Counted from the stretch's first letter, positions 1 to 7,894 are shown. The stretch is DNA of 64,000 nucleotides from Mesorhizobium sp. WSM3862 (GCF_002294985.1 NZ_NSGE01000016.1:1-64000), one strand, 5' to 3'. The notes: a model not told the origin generated them from the letters alone. Numbers and translations: made by a program.

Positions 1-1
1 C

Positions 2-61
2 CGGACGACACCCGCCGAGTGCTCAAACTACTTCGCCAATGCAGGATACGACCGGAGATGA
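2..61 (+). CDS. C-terminal tail of IS630-like transposase (partial at window edge)
   Basis: Only the last 19 codons are inside the window. The peptide ends TPAECSNYFANAGYDRR before a TGA. The 'TPxEC.NYFxxAGY' ending is typical of the DDE transposases of IS630-type elements. No terminal inverted repeat can be judged because the element body lies to the left. It may be complete outside the window or a remnant. Confidence 0.5.
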   Translation, partial: RTTPAECSNYFANAGYDRR

Positions 62-120
62 CTTCATCCCGCTCTAGAGCAATCGTGCCCCGACGGCCGC
101 CGCAGCGCACCCGCTGAAGG

Positions 121-147
121 AGGCCGGGCCCAGAGCCCGGCCTTTCC
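121..147 (+). terminator. Rho-independent terminator after transposase tail
   Basis: A perfect 9-bp stem (AGGCCGGGC / GCCCGGCCT) with a 5-nt loop is followed by TTTCC. It lies 60 bp after the transposase stop codon and faces the plus strand. Confidence 0.6.
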
Positions 148-158
148 ATAGCGGCGGG

Positions 159-196
159 TTGGTGTGCCCGGTTGTCGTTGGTGTGCCCGGTTGTCT
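159..196. repeat. Tandem 19-bp direct repeat
   Basis: Two head-to-tail copies of TTGGTGTGCCCGGTTGTC plus one base differ only in the last position (159-177 and 178-196). They lie between the transposase terminator and the first small gene. Function unknown; slippage or an insertion scar is possible. Confidence 0.7.
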
Positions 197-258
197 TGGG
201 CTGGTCATTAGCCGGACCTTATGGAATCATTCCCCAAGGGGAATCGCGGAGAGCGGGC

Positions 259-528
259 ATGGACAAATCCGCCATGGCATCGGTCTTTCGGATGCGGCAT
301 GCGCCAGCAGGTATTTCAGGCGTTCGCAGTCTTGGCCGAGGCCAGGCGGATCCGGTCTTCCATTCGCGCCCGCTTGGCGAGGCCATCCGCTTCATCGCCG
401 AAGCCGACGGCCAATATGACCTGAGCGCCGTGGCCATCTCCTATGGAGATCGCTCGACCCCGCCGCTGGGCGCCCGCGAGATCAAGCAGCTCTGGGCCGA
501 ATACGGCGTGCGCCTGATCGAGGCCTAA
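259..528 (+). CDS. Small hypothetical protein
   Basis: An 89-residue soluble protein of unknown function. The ATG at 259 is preceded by GAGCGGG. An earlier in-frame start at 172 is less likely because it falls in the 19-bp tandem repeat and has no ribosome-binding site. The C-terminal half is rich in charged and aliphatic residues with no signal peptide or membrane segment. No domain recognised. Confidence 0.5.
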   Translation: MDKSAMASVFRMRHAPAGISGVRSLGRGQADPVFHSRPLGEAIRFIAEADGQYDLSAVAISYGDRSTPPLGAREIKQLWAEYGVRLIEA

Positions 529-591
529 GGCGCTCCCGGATCGGAAACGCCGCTCATGCGTTTTCAAGCGAGGTCAATGGGAGGAAGCGCC

Positions 592-897
592 ATGAACGTT
601 GCCAATCTGCAACTCGAGGGCCTGCTGATGGCCGTCGCGGCAATCAACCATACCCTGGTGCGCAAGGGGGTGCTGACGGTCGAGGAGATCGACATCGCAT
701 TGCGCAAGGCCGAGGCCGTCGAGACAGGCGAGGACCGGTCCGAGGCGATTTCGGCGTCGAACCGCGATGCGATCAACTTCCCGATCCGCCTGCTCGAGCT
801 CGCCAACCAATGCCAGCCGGAAGCGGACATGCCTTCCTTCTCCAAGCTGGCGCGCATGGTCGGGCAGATGAAGGAACCCTATAACGATCAGATGTGA
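592..897 (+). CDS. Small hypothetical helical protein
   Basis: A 101-residue protein beginning MNVANLQLEGLLMAV, with GGAGGAAG 6 nt before the ATG, which fixes this start over an upstream one at 556. It is predicted mostly helical and soluble, with a segment resembling the 'LLxAVAAINHxLVxKGVLTxEEID' pattern of rhizobial small proteins. It has no catalytic motif. It is the last plus-strand gene before a minus-strand pair. Confidence 0.7.
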   Translation: MNVANLQLEGLLMAVAAINHTLVRKGVLTVEEIDIALRKAEAVETGEDRSEAISASNRDAINFPIRLLELANQCQPEADMPSFSKLARMVGQMKEPYNDQM

Positions 898-909
898 AGT
901 GGCGGCGCC

Positions 910-1329
910 TCACGCCCGGCCCGGCCAACCCTGCCGGACGGCGAGCAACTTGCCCGGCCCATGCACGGCGGCGAAGAACAGGCCGGCGAGGAAAGTGAAA
1001 TGGTCGACGAAGAAGCCGAACTCGGCCTGGTTGCCGGCCCAGTGCGACGGGCCGTGGAATGAAAAGCCGAGGAAGATCACATAAAGCGCCGCGACCAGCG
1101 CCGCCGGCGTGAAGAAGGCGCCGGTGAGGAAGGCGACCACCAAAAGCACTTCCAGGATCGCCGCGCACCAGGCGAGAAACAGCGGGAACGGAAACCCGGC
1201 GGCGGCGATGTAGCCAGCGGTGGCGCCCATATCCATGAACTTGAAGGTCACGGCCATCGCGAAGACGGCGGCGAAGATCAGGCGAGCGATGAGAATGGCG
1301 GCGGTCTGCCAGGCCGATTGCGTTTCCAC
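910..1329 (-). CDS. DoxX family membrane protein
   Basis: A 139-residue inner-membrane protein with four hydrophobic segments (about residues 9-31, 47-70, 72-92 and 105-127) and the DoxX-type layout, including the LARLIFAAVFAMAVTFKF start and a mid-protein LAWCAAILEVLLV helix. The start is GTG with GGAGGG upstream. DoxX proteins are linked to redox balance and oxidative stress; the exact substrate is unknown. It ends just after the convergent small gene at 592-897 and lies downstream of the dioxygenase on the same strand, with a 267-bp GC-rich gap between them. Confidence 0.8.
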   Translation of the reverse strand: METQSAWQTAAILIARLIFAAVFAMAVTFKFMDMGATAGYIAAAGFPFPLFLAWCAAILEVLLVVAFLTGAFFTPAALVAALYVIFLGFSFHGPSHWAGNQAEFGFFVDHFTFLAGLFFAAVHGPGKLLAVRQGWPGRA

Positions 1330-1596
1330 GTTGTCCCTCCGGTTCGAAGCTGTTGATGCCCCAAGGACGGAGGAAGGGCAATGATTCCGACAGGGGCCGG
1401 AATTTTTGCTTCACTTGTTTCCTCACCCCACTGCAGGCCGCGGAGAGTCGCCGCGCAGCAGCCGGTGAGGCGCCGGCGACGCCGGGACGAACCGCCAGAC
1501 GGCGAGCCCACAGCCAAGCTCGGCGCTCAACGAGGGCGCTCTCCCTCGCGGCTACGCCGCGCCACCTCTCGCCTGTTCGCGCGGGGCGAGGAAAGC

Positions 1597-2352
1597 TCAG
1601 CCCGCCTTCGCGTGCGGCGGGTGGCTGATCGAGTCGCGCACGGTGCCGTAGGCCGCACCCCAGCGGTCGGTCATGTCGCAGCGTATGTCCCAGAGTTCGG
1701 GGAAGAAGCGGTGGCGGGCCCCGCCTTCCAGGATCTCCACCGGGCGGCCCTTCAGCGACTTGGCGCCGAGACCGATCGAGCGGTGGATGAGATAGAGGTG
1801 GCTGGCGCGGAATTTCTGGAACAGCTCGTCGAACTCGATCAGCGCCTCGGCCACGACATAAGCATCGCCATGATCGTAGTGAGCGTCGTAGACGTCCTCG
1901 ACGGAAAGCCCGCGGCCGTCGAGATACGAATGCTTGAAGGCCCGCCAGAGGTCCGGCGGCAGGCGCAGGATAAGCTTGAAGCCTGGCGATTCCTGGCCGC
2001 TGCCATTACCGAGCTCGAGGCGGATCTGCTGGTACTCCTTGGGCGACATCGTCTCCAGCAGATCGAGCTGCGCCGTCATCATGCGCACCAGCCGGTGCAC
2101 GCGGCCCATCAGCGAGACGATGCGGTGCGTGTCCTGCCTCTCCAGATAGTCGAGCACGTCGACCAGCGTGTAGGCGATGAGCTTCATCCACAATTCCTCG
2201 ACCTGGTGCACGATCTGGAACTGCAGCTCGTCGGCATTGACCATCTGCGAGAGCGGCTTCTGGCAGGCGAGCAGCTGGTCGCATTTGAGATAGACGCCGT
2301 AGTCGCGCATTTCGGGCGCCTCGATGCGGGCGTGATAGTCCGACTTGTCCAT
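1597..2352 (-). CDS. kynA: Tryptophan 2,3-dioxygenase
   Basis: A 251-residue heme dioxygenase that opens the indole ring of L-tryptophan to N-formylkynurenine, the first step of the kynurenine pathway. Family features are DYGVYLKCDQLLACQ near residue 18, FQIVHQVEELWMKL (distal heme His and substrate contacts) near 45, and a GNGSGQESPGFK loop near 117. A late HLYLIHRSIG segment carries the likely proximal heme His. Length is usual for bacterial enzymes (about 250-280). ATG is preceded by GAGGAGG. An Lrp/AsnC regulator is transcribed divergently 141 bp away and probably controls it. No kynB or kynU is nearby. Confidence 0.9.
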   Translation of the reverse strand: MDKSDYHARIEAPEMRDYGVYLKCDQLLACQKPLSQMVNADELQFQIVHQVEELWMKLIAYTLVDVLDYLERQDTHRIVSLMGRVHRLVRMMTAQLDLLETMSPKEYQQIRLELGNGSGQESPGFKLILRLPPDLWRAFKHSYLDGRGLSVEDVYDAHYDHGDAYVVAEALIEFDELFQKFRASHLYLIHRSIGLGAKSLKGRPVEILEGGARHRFFPELWDIRCDMTDRWGAAYGTVRDSISHPPHAKAG

Positions 2353-2493
2353 GGCTCATCCTCCTCGCGCGAGCATGTTCGGCAGGTGGCCCGAGGATAG
2401 CGCTTTAAGCTTGAACATTGTTCCTTTCTGTTATCCAATTGACGGGAATTGCAGCACAATTATCGTCTTTGGCGCGACATTGGAGAACAGACC
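2353..2493. promoter_or_regulatory. Divergent kynA / Lrp regulator control region
   Basis: This 141-bp, locally AT-richer gap separates the starts of two opposed genes and must hold both promoters. It contains the ribosome-binding site of kynA and a run (TTGAACATTGTTCC) with a short imperfect dyad (GAACATTGTTC) that could be an Lrp-type site. Operator assignment is inference. Confidence 0.5.
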
Positions 2494-2961
2494 ATGCTTG
2501 ATGCCCTTGACCGCAAGATAGTGTCAGCACTCGAGCGCGACGCGCGCATCTCCTTCGGCGAACTGGCCGAAGAGGTGGGACTGAGCAAGACGCCGTGCTG
2601 GAAACGGGTGAAGGCGCTCGAGGATCAAGGCATCATCCGCAGCTATTCCACCCGCATCGATCCGGCCGCGATCGGCTTCGACATCGAGGCCTTCATCCAG
2701 GTGTCGATCGACTTCGAGGTGTCCGACGCCTTCGAGGCGGCGGTGAGAAAGCACCCGCTGATCCGCCGCTGCTATGCCACGACCGGCGAGGCCGACTATC
2801 TGTTGCAGATCGTCACCGTCGACATGCGGGCGCTGGACAGGATGCTGCGCGAGGAACTCAGCCGGCTGCCCGGCGTGCGCCGCACCGTCACCTCGATGGC
2901 GATGCGCGAGATCAAGGGCGACATCTCGTTCGCCGATGCAGCGGCGCATGCGCTGCGGTAG
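2494..2961 (+). CDS. Lrp/AsnC family transcriptional regulator
   Basis: A 155-residue regulator with an N-terminal winged helix-turn-helix (LDRKIVSALERDARISFGEL, then LSKTPCWKRVKALEDQGII, residues 4-45) and a C-terminal RAM ligand-binding domain with the GEADYLLQIV core near residue 100. The ATG at 2494 is chosen because it gives the family start 'MLDALDRKI'; an upstream in-frame start at 2449 adds 15 unrelated residues. It is divergent from kynA, so tryptophan-responsive control of kynA is the likely role (inference). Confidence 0.88.
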   Translation: MLDALDRKIVSALERDARISFGELAEEVGLSKTPCWKRVKALEDQGIIRSYSTRIDPAAIGFDIEAFIQVSIDFEVSDAFEAAVRKHPLIRRCYATTGEADYLLQIVTVDMRALDRMLREELSRLPGVRRTVTSMAMREIKGDISFADAAAHALR

Positions 2962-2995
2962 TCCGGGCGCGAAAAGATGGAGACGTCGGCGGGAC

Positions 2996-3152
2996 AGCGC
3001 CCCCCTCTGTCCTGCCGGACATCTCCCCCACTTGGGGGGAGATCGGATGTCACGCCGGCTTTCGCCAAGTGTAGGAAGATCGCCGGCGGCGGAACTGCTA
3101 ATCTCCCCCTTTGTGGGGGAGATGTCCGGCAGGACAGAGGGGGGCGCGAAGG
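2996..3152. repeat. Intergenic palindromic repeat, family A, inverted pair
   Basis: Two inverted copies of a roughly 30-bp unit: GCGCCCCCCTCTGTCCTGCC-like on the left (2997) followed by GGACATCTCCCCCA, and on the right its complement ending CAGGACAGAGGGGGGCGCG (3152). The internal spacer is unrelated. The same unit recurs many times in this window between genes, which fits rhizobial mosaic intergenic elements. It could fold into a long stem at the RNA level. Confidence 0.85.
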
Positions 3153-3156
3153 AACG

Positions 3157-3336
3157 CTACGTCAGGTATTTGGATTCCACGTCAGGCTCCCTACGGCCGG
3201 CCGGCTCGGGCTCCCGCAGCGGCTTTTCCTTCTCGGCGTCGGCCTTGCGCTTCGGGCACGCCTCGAACTCGTGATCGCGGCCGCCGCAATAGGAACAGCA
3301 TTTGGCAGGCTGATCGGGATGGAGCATCGGGGCCAT
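3157..3336 (-). CDS. Small CCHC zinc-knuckle-like protein
   Basis: A 59-residue protein (if it starts at MAPMLHPDQ) with a cysteine/histidine cluster CSYCGGRDHEFEAC, i.e. C-x2-C-x4-H-x4-C, the spacing of a CCHC zinc knuckle. The remainder is a charged Lys/Glu/Arg tail. A longer version from 3399 is possible. Zinc knuckles bind single-stranded nucleic acid in other proteins; a role here is not known. Its stop codon lies next to the inverted repeat at 2996-3152. Confidence 0.55.
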   Translation of the reverse strand: MAPMLHPDQPAKCCSYCGGRDHEFEACPKRKADAEKEKPLREPEPAGRREPDVESKYLT

Positions 3337-3477
3337 TCCCAAGAATGCACGAAAAGGTGTCCGGTTGCAGCAATTGCGTGAGGTCGCAACCGCCGCCAAG
3401 CCCCTGCCCCGATAGGTCTTCCATGCAGTTCCGGTCGGAAAACCGGCTGCACGCTTTTCCTGGAATTGTCTTTCAAA

Positions 3478-3505
3478 GGAGCTCGCCGCTTGCGCGGCGG
3501 GCTCC
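3478..3505 (-). terminator. Hairpin downstream of SPW gene
   Basis: A GC-rich hairpin (GGAGCCCGCCGC, loop GCAA, GCGGCGAGCTCC on the minus strand) is followed by TTTG. It lies 12 bp beyond the stop of the minus-strand SPW gene. The uridine tract is short. Confidence 0.5.
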
Positions 3506-3517
3506 CTTAATCACCGC

Positions 3518-3877
3518 TCACGCATGCGCGTGGGGATGACGGACGTCCCAGACGGCCCAGGCAGATGCCGCGACCACGAGCACGCCAAGGATGACGTGCG
3601 TGAGCATTACGTTCCTGTCTGCCGCGAAGCCCAGCAGCCAGGGCGACACGATCAGCCAGAGCCCGAGCACGAGATTTACCCATTCCTCCCATTCGGCGAA
3701 CACCGAAAGCGTCGCGAGCGCCAGCGCACCGAGCAGGACGCCAACAATCCAGGCGTTCCACGCGGGCATCATTGCCGCGGTGAATCCGATGACCCAGGGT
3801 GAGATGAACAGGCAGATCGCGAGGACCAGGATAACCCAGTCCTTGCTCTTCCTTTCTTCCATCAGTTTGCTTGCCAT
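3518..3877 (-). CDS. SPW repeat membrane protein
   Basis: A 119-residue inner-membrane protein with two copies of the SPW signature: LFISPWVIGF (about residue 25) and LIVSPWLLGF (about residue 78), each inside a hydrophobic helix. There are four membrane segments in total. ATG at 3877 is preceded by GGAGG; an upstream in-frame ATG is weaker. The family is widespread in soil bacteria and of unknown biochemical function. Confidence 0.88.
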   Translation of the reverse strand: MASKLMEERKSKDWVILVLAICLFISPWVIGFTAAMMPAWNAWIVGVLLGALALATLSVFAEWEEWVNLVLGLWLIVSPWLLGFAADRNVMLTHVILGVLVVAASAWAVWDVRHPHAHA

Positions 3878-4051
3878 GACAACCTCCATCGATGAAGCCA
3901 GACCAAAGCAACTGCATTCGCGTGCAATGCGCACGCTATGTTACATGATGTAATACATTTTTACGGAGCGACAAGGGAACCTTCCCCGGTAGCCGTATTG
4001 CGCGCCGCTCAAGCCCCTTACGGCAAATGCTTCGAGGTCCGGAACGGGCCC

Positions 4052-5110
4052 TTATCCGTAAAAGTCGCTTCCGCTCTCGGCGCCGAGCTGTGGCATGACA
4101 ATGGCCTCGAGCGGTGCCGTCAGCGACCATTTCAACGCACCGGACGAGCGCTCGAGACTGGAAGAGCCGCTGAGCGACTGCGGGGCCACCCGCTGCAGCA
4201 CCACCGTGCCAAAACCCTTGCGCGCCGTCTCGTCCGGCTCGCCATTGGCATGGCCATTCGACCTCTCCTGCCAGACAAGGTGAAAGTGGCGCTGCGCCTT
4301 CGGGCCGGTCTCGACCGTCCAGGTGATCTCGACGTGCCCGCCCTCGCCCGCCAACGCGCCATATTTCGACGAGTTGGTGCCTAGCTCGTGGAAGGCCATG
4401 CCGAGATTCTGCACGGCATTCGACTGCAGCGTCAAAAGCGGGCCGGAAAGCGAGATGCGCTCCTCATGACCAAACGGTTTCAGATGTTCCTGGATGAGGT
4501 CGAAGAGACTGGCGCCTGCCCATTCCGAGGTGACCAGCAGATCGTGCGAGCGCGACAGCGCCATGATCCGGGCTCGGATCATCTCCTCGAACTCGCTGGG
4601 GCTGGCAGAACGCTTGTTGGTTTCCCTGACCATCGACAGGATCACCGCGAACTGGTTCTTCACACGGTGGTTGACCTCGCGCATCAGGAGCCGGATGCGG
4701 CGCTCATTTTCCCTGGCGGCGGTGATGTCGCGCGCGATCGTGGAGGCGCCGACGATCTCGCCCGCAAGGCTCCTGATCGGCGACACCGTTACCGAAACGG
4801 CAACGAGCGAGCCGTCCTTGCGCTTTCGCATCGTGTCGAGATTTGCCACGCCCTCGCCCCGGCGGATGCGGCTGATAATGTCGGTCTCCTCATCGTGCAT
4901 ATGCTCGGGGATAAGGAGCAGCATCGATTGGCCGATAGCTTCCTCCGCGCTGTAGCCGAACATGCGTTCTGCCGCGCGGTTCCAGTCGGTGATGATGCTG
5001 TTCAGATCCTTGCCGATGATGGCATCGAAGGAAGAATCGACAATGGCGGCCAGACGCGCATTGGCGCTGGCATCTTCAATTTCCCTGCCCCCGGATGTCA
5101 CCATGGGCAT
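4052..5110 (-). CDS. PAS-HWE family sensor histidine kinase
   Basis: A 352-residue soluble kinase. A PAS domain (about 17-130, with IITDWNRAAERMFGYSAEEAIG) is followed by the HWE phosphoacceptor helix REVNHRVKNQFAVIL with the likely phosphorylated His148. The ATPase domain follows, with FHELGTNSSKYGAL (N box) near 240 and the family-defining WQE in LVWQERSNG near 280. The HWE class lacks a normal F box. No transmembrane segment, so it senses a cytoplasmic cue. No response regulator adjoins it. HWE and HisKA2 kinases often feed PhyR in the alphaproteobacterial general stress response, which fits the nearby EcfG-type promoters (inference). Confidence 0.9.
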   Translation of the reverse strand: MPMVTSGGREIEDASANARLAAIVDSSFDAIIGKDLNSIITDWNRAAERMFGYSAEEAIGQSMLLLIPEHMHDEETDIISRIRRGEGVANLDTMRKRKDGSLVAVSVTVSPIRSLAGEIVGASTIARDITAARENERRIRLLMREVNHRVKNQFAVILSMVRETNKRSASPSEFEEMIRARIMALSRSHDLLVTSEWAGASLFDLIQEHLKPFGHEERISLSGPLLTLQSNAVQNLGMAFHELGTNSSKYGALAGEGGHVEITWTVETGPKAQRHFHLVWQERSNGHANGEPDETARKGFGTVVLQRVAPQSLSGSSSLERSSGALKWSLTAPLEAIVMPQLGAESGSDFYG

Positions 5111-5142
5111 TAGTTAGCGCGGCCGAATCTCATAGCAAGCGG

Positions 5143-5388
5143 CTAAGCCTTGGAGGGGTCAGGATTTTCGCCATTCCCCTTTGCTGGATCCAGCACGCCG
5201 AAATCCTGCGACTTCATGCCGGTCTCGGCTGTCAGGAAACCTTCGGATGCAAGGCCCCTTCGCAGAAGCTCGCGAACGGCGGCCGAGCGGCTTGGCATGC
5301 GTTTCTCGAAGCGCCAGTTCTCGACTGCCGCGAGTTCCTCTTCCGTCAACATGATCTGCAGCCTTTGCGGCCGCTCCAACTCAACCAC
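5143..5388 (-). CDS. Ribbon-helix-helix-like small protein
   Basis: An 81-residue protein with a GTG start and GGAGG ribosome-binding site. Residues 8-45 (RLQIMLTEEELAAVENWRFE, then PSRSAAVRELLRRGL) match a ribbon-helix-helix fold: a short strand followed by two helices. It is probably a DNA-binding autoregulator or antitoxin-like protein, but no toxin gene adjoins it. The C-terminal 35 residues are polar and likely disordered. Confidence 0.65.
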   Translation of the reverse strand: MVELERPQRLQIMLTEEELAAVENWRFEKRMPSRSAAVRELLRRGLASEGFLTAETGMKSQDFGVLDPAKGNGENPDPSKA

Positions 5389-5654
5389 CCTAGCCTCCCG
5401 CAGGTCATGACACGAATGAGTATGTCACTCACTGCCAGTAAAAGTAGGATTCGGCTCAAAAGACGTCAAGGTCATGCGAGACAACAAAGGTGGGGGACGC
5501 TGGCGGTGCTAACGATATGGCTACACCGCATTTGCCGTTCTATGCTAACTTGTTGATTTTTTTACAGCTTTTCCATTTTTTAGTTGCCAACCGAGCGACG
5601 TCGGCGCATTATGGCCGGCAGAGGGATGAACCGCCGCGAAAGGAGGTTTTTCCG

Positions 5655-5996
5655 ATGTTACGAGGATTTTCCGACCGGTTGCGCAACGACGCTCACCACA
5701 AGGTCCAGCGGGCTTTGCGGGAAAACGGCATCGTCAACATCATCCAATTGTCGGAAGAAATCAGGCTGATGAATCTCGCCGAGAACATTGCCCGCGAGGA
5801 TATCGAGAGTCTGGTGATGCAGGTGGCTCAGCTCTATGGCGGAGCCATCGAATTCGACGAAGAGGCGCTGACGGCGCTCGACCTGCCCGACGCCTGCCCG
5901 GCTGACAGCCGCAACGACCTGGAAAAGGCGTTGCGGGAACGCTCGCTCCTTTCACCCGAGTCGGCGGATCTGCTGCAGGTGAGCGACAAGGGCTAG
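5655..5996 (+). CDS. Hypothetical small protein
   Basis: A 113-residue soluble protein with AGGAGGT placed 7 nt before the ATG. It has an amphipathic helical N-terminal half (ENGIVNIIQLSEEIRLMNLAE) and an acidic centre. No domain is recognised. The 266 bp upstream are unusually AT-rich for the window (TTGATTTTTTTACAGC near 5552) and probably contain its promoter. It converges with the HD-domain gene. Confidence 0.65.
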   Translation: MLRGFSDRLRNDAHHKVQRALRENGIVNIIQLSEEIRLMNLAENIAREDIESLVMQVAQLYGGAIEFDEEALTALDLPDACPADSRNDLEKALRERSLLSPESADLLQVSDKG

Positions 5997-6007
5997 GGCA
6001 ATTCCAG

Positions 6008-6418
6008 TCACTCGCTGGTCAACTCGTCGAGCAGGCGCAGTCCGTTCTCGTACTTCTCGGGGTCGATGCCCGCTTGGTGCGCCTGCCAGAGATTGTCCTT
6101 GAGGTCCGCCTGCTTGACAGGCAGCGCAAGCTCGTTGGACGCCGCACGGCAGACAAAGTCGTGCTCGCTTTCGTCCATTCTTTTCGTCAGCGCGTCAACG
6201 GCAGCGACGACCGGAAAGCCGAAGCCCTCGGCCTCGAGCCGATCGAGCGTCCACCCCTCGCCTTTCTCGACCACGTCGTGCAGGTAGGCGACGGTTTTCT
6301 CGTCAAGCGTTTCGACCGCATCGGCGACGCGTCTCAGATGTTCGATAAAGGGACGGCCGGTCTTGTCTTTCTGGCCGCGATGGGCCTCTTCGGCGATCTT
6401 CGCTGCCTGGTAAAGCAT
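6008..6418 (-). CDS. HD-domain protein, SpoT-like hydrolase fold
   Basis: A 136-residue stand-alone HD domain. Seen motifs are AKIAEEAHRGQKDKTGRPFIEHL (His12 of the metal site and the conserved GRPFIEH), AYLHDVVEKG (the HD pair near 46) and KQADLKDN near 104. This is the arrangement of RelA/SpoT-type (p)ppGpp hydrolase domains and of MESH1-like small hydrolases. Activity on (p)ppGpp is inference. It is divergent from csbD and has its own GGAAC-N16-TGTT promoter, so it probably belongs to the general stress regulon. Confidence 0.8.
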   Translation of the reverse strand: MLYQAAKIAEEAHRGQKDKTGRPFIEHLRRVADAVETLDEKTVAYLHDVVEKGEGWTLDRLEAEGFGFPVVAAVDALTKRMDESEHDFVCRAASNELALPVKQADLKDNLWQAHQAGIDPEKYENGLRLLDELTSE

Positions 6419-6533
6419 GATCTCCTCGATCTATTGGAAGCCCTCCCCAACGGGACAACGAGACGGGCAGGATTGGGTCCCGACCCGGTCCGCCGGCACG
6501 CCTTGCAGGGGACAGCGCGCCATACTGCGGCAG

Positions 6534-6558
6534 AACATGAGCAGCGTTCAAATGTTCC
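6534..6558 (-). promoter_or_regulatory. EcfG-type general stress promoter for HD gene
   Basis: On the minus strand, GGAAC is followed after 16 nt by TGTT. The consensus for the alphaproteobacterial EcfG sigma factor is GGAAC-N16-17-[C/G]GTT, so the first -10 base is off-consensus. It points to the gene starting at 6418, about 115 bp away. Confidence 0.5.
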
Positions 6559-6579
6559 CTCGTGTCCGGCCGAAAAACA

Positions 6580-6604
6580 GGAACCCGCGGCCCGCGCAGT
6601 CGTT
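6580..6604 (+). promoter_or_regulatory. EcfG-type general stress promoter for CsbD gene
   Basis: GGAAC (6580-6584), a 16-nt spacer and CGTT (6601-6604) match the EcfG consensus exactly. It lies 34 bp before the CsbD start codon and directly beside the opposed minus-strand promoter. Confidence 0.8.
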
Positions 6605-6637
6605 AGCGTTTACGCAAACACAAAGGAGGTCTGCACC

Positions 6638-6841
6638 ATGGATTGGAACCGCGTCGAAGGTAACTGGAAGCAGGTCAAGGGCAAGGTGAAGGAACAGTGG
6701 GGCAAGCTCACCGATGACGACCTCGACCGCATCGCCGGCAACCGCGAGCAGCTCGAAGGCAAGATCCAAGAGCGCTACGGCATCGAGAAGGATCGCATCC
6801 GCCGCGACATCGACGACTGGGCGAGTCGCCAAGGCTGGTAA
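6638..6841 (+). CDS. CsbD family stress protein
   Basis: A 67-residue hydrophilic protein starting MDWNRVEGNWKQVKGKVKEQ, the classic CsbD opening, with a second conserved stretch GNREQLEGKIQERYG. CsbD-like proteins accumulate in stationary phase and stress under alternative sigma factors; their biochemical role is unknown. AAAGGAGGT precedes the ATG. A perfect EcfG-type promoter lies upstream and a strong hairpin downstream, so it is a single-gene transcript. Confidence 0.93.
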   Translation: MDWNRVEGNWKQVKGKVKEQWGKLTDDDLDRIAGNREQLEGKIQERYGIEKDRIRRDIDDWASRQGW

Positions 6842-6860
6842 GATCCGCCGCCGGATAAAA

Positions 6861-6896
6861 TTGAGCCCGCAGCCCCGATCGGGGCTGCGGGCTCAA
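6861..6896. terminator. Strong hairpin after CsbD
   Basis: A perfect 16-bp stem (TTGAGCCCGCAGCCCC and its complement) closes a GATC loop. There is no T-run on the plus side; on the minus side the stem is followed by TTTTAT. It terminates or stabilises the csbD transcript. Confidence 0.8.
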
Positions 6897-6966
6897 AGCC
6901 AGAATTTTGATTTCAGAACAGGGACGTTATATTAGTTGACTAAGCGATTCGTGGCACGGTGAACCG

Positions 6967-7152
6967 ATGGCCAAGAAGAAATCGAGACCGGCCTTGTCCG
7001 TTATCGCCGCAGCCTCGCGATCGGAGGCTTCCGAAGCGATTTATTTTGCCCGCAAATGCGGCCTTACCCCCGATGAAGCCCTGCGGATAATGCGCGAGGC
7101 GCTCGTGACCGTGGGGCCTAAGCCTTCCGGCGCCGGAAAGCGGAAGCGCTAG
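6967..7152 (+). CDS. Small basic hypothetical protein
   Basis: A 61-residue protein, MAKKKSRPALSVIAAASRSE..., with a helical centre (EAIYFARKCGLTPDEALRIMREA) and basic ends. The middle resembles the helix-turn-helix-like core of small DUF3606-type proteins that recur in this region. No strong ribosome-binding site. Confidence 0.55.
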   Translation: MAKKKSRPALSVIAAASRSEASEAIYFARKCGLTPDEALRIMREALVTVGPKPSGAGKRKR

Positions 7153-7414
7153 GCGCCATCGCCTCGGGCGATCGGATACCATCTTTCTCGAACCCGCAGC
7201 GGACTTCGGCCAGAATCGGCATAGTGCTGTGCTCGGCGGCAAAGCCCGGGCTTCCAAACCGCTCCGTCCCTGACGCGAGAAGGTTCCGCTTGATGGCAGG
7301 GTGACACAACATGTGACCCCGCCGCCAGCGCTTATCCGCAACTCCCAAACCCAGGCCAGCGTTTGTAAGCGCGGACCACGCTTTCACTTTCACCTGTCAA
7401 CGGGAGGGAGAGCT
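7153..7414. other. Intergenic region with no supported gene
   Basis: I see no convincing coding frame, terminator or stress promoter here; its right end carries the GGGAGGGAG ribosome-binding site of the next gene. Confidence 0.4.
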
Positions 7415-7612
7415 ATGGTTTTTCCGGGTTTCCTCGACCCCGAGGATTTGGTCATCCTAGCAGCCGCTCTCGACGACTACTGCCGCACATTTCGCATACC
7501 GTCGGACAGTGAGGAGCGGCTTCATGCGGCAAGGCACGCGCTGATTTTGTTTGAGAACGGCTGCCGCGATCCGGTCGAATTGAGTGAAAAGCTGAAGGCC
7601 AAACGCAAGTAG
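7415..7612 (+). CDS. Small hypothetical protein
   Basis: A 65-residue protein, MVFPGFLDPEDLVILAAALDDYCRT..., preceded by GGGAGGGAG. It is helical and soluble, with a C-terminal FENGCRDPVELSEKL segment. Similar short proteins occur beside stress genes in rhizobia. Function unknown. Confidence 0.6.
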   Translation: MVFPGFLDPEDLVILAAALDDYCRTFRIPSDSEERLHAARHALILFENGCRDPVELSEKLKAKRK

Positions 7613-7714
7613 CGCAAGCCTGCGCGAACTTTAGGTTCGCCGGCGGCCTGCCTCTTGCCGCCAAAATGAAACATACGGCCACCTCGAAAGTTCTTGTCTG
7701 AGAGGAGGCGCGCC

Positions 7715-7894
7715 ATGGTTGGAAATGATGGAAAGCAGGTGCAGCAAACGGAGGCCGATGTCCAAATGCTCGCCCACCGATTGGCAAAGGACGCGGACAT
7801 TTCGGAAAACGATGCCCGCGAGTTGATCAAGCTAATCGGAACCGACTGGCCTTCGCTGCTGCGCGAAGCCCGGTTCCTCAAAAGCCGACACTGA
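7715..7894 (+). CDS. Small DUF3606-like protein
   Basis: A 59-residue protein; AGGAGG is 9 nt before the ATG. The core ADVQMLAHRLAKDADISEND, then ARELIKLIGTDWPSLLREAR, matches the pattern of the 16025-16237 product (PDVRFLAENTDLSPKQAREL), so the two are paralogous. The fold is likely a small helical bundle. Its last 63 bp overlap the end of the opposed gene at 7832-8098. Confidence 0.6.
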   Translation: MVGNDGKQVQQTEADVQMLAHRLAKDADISENDARELIKLIGTDWPSLLREARFLKSRH

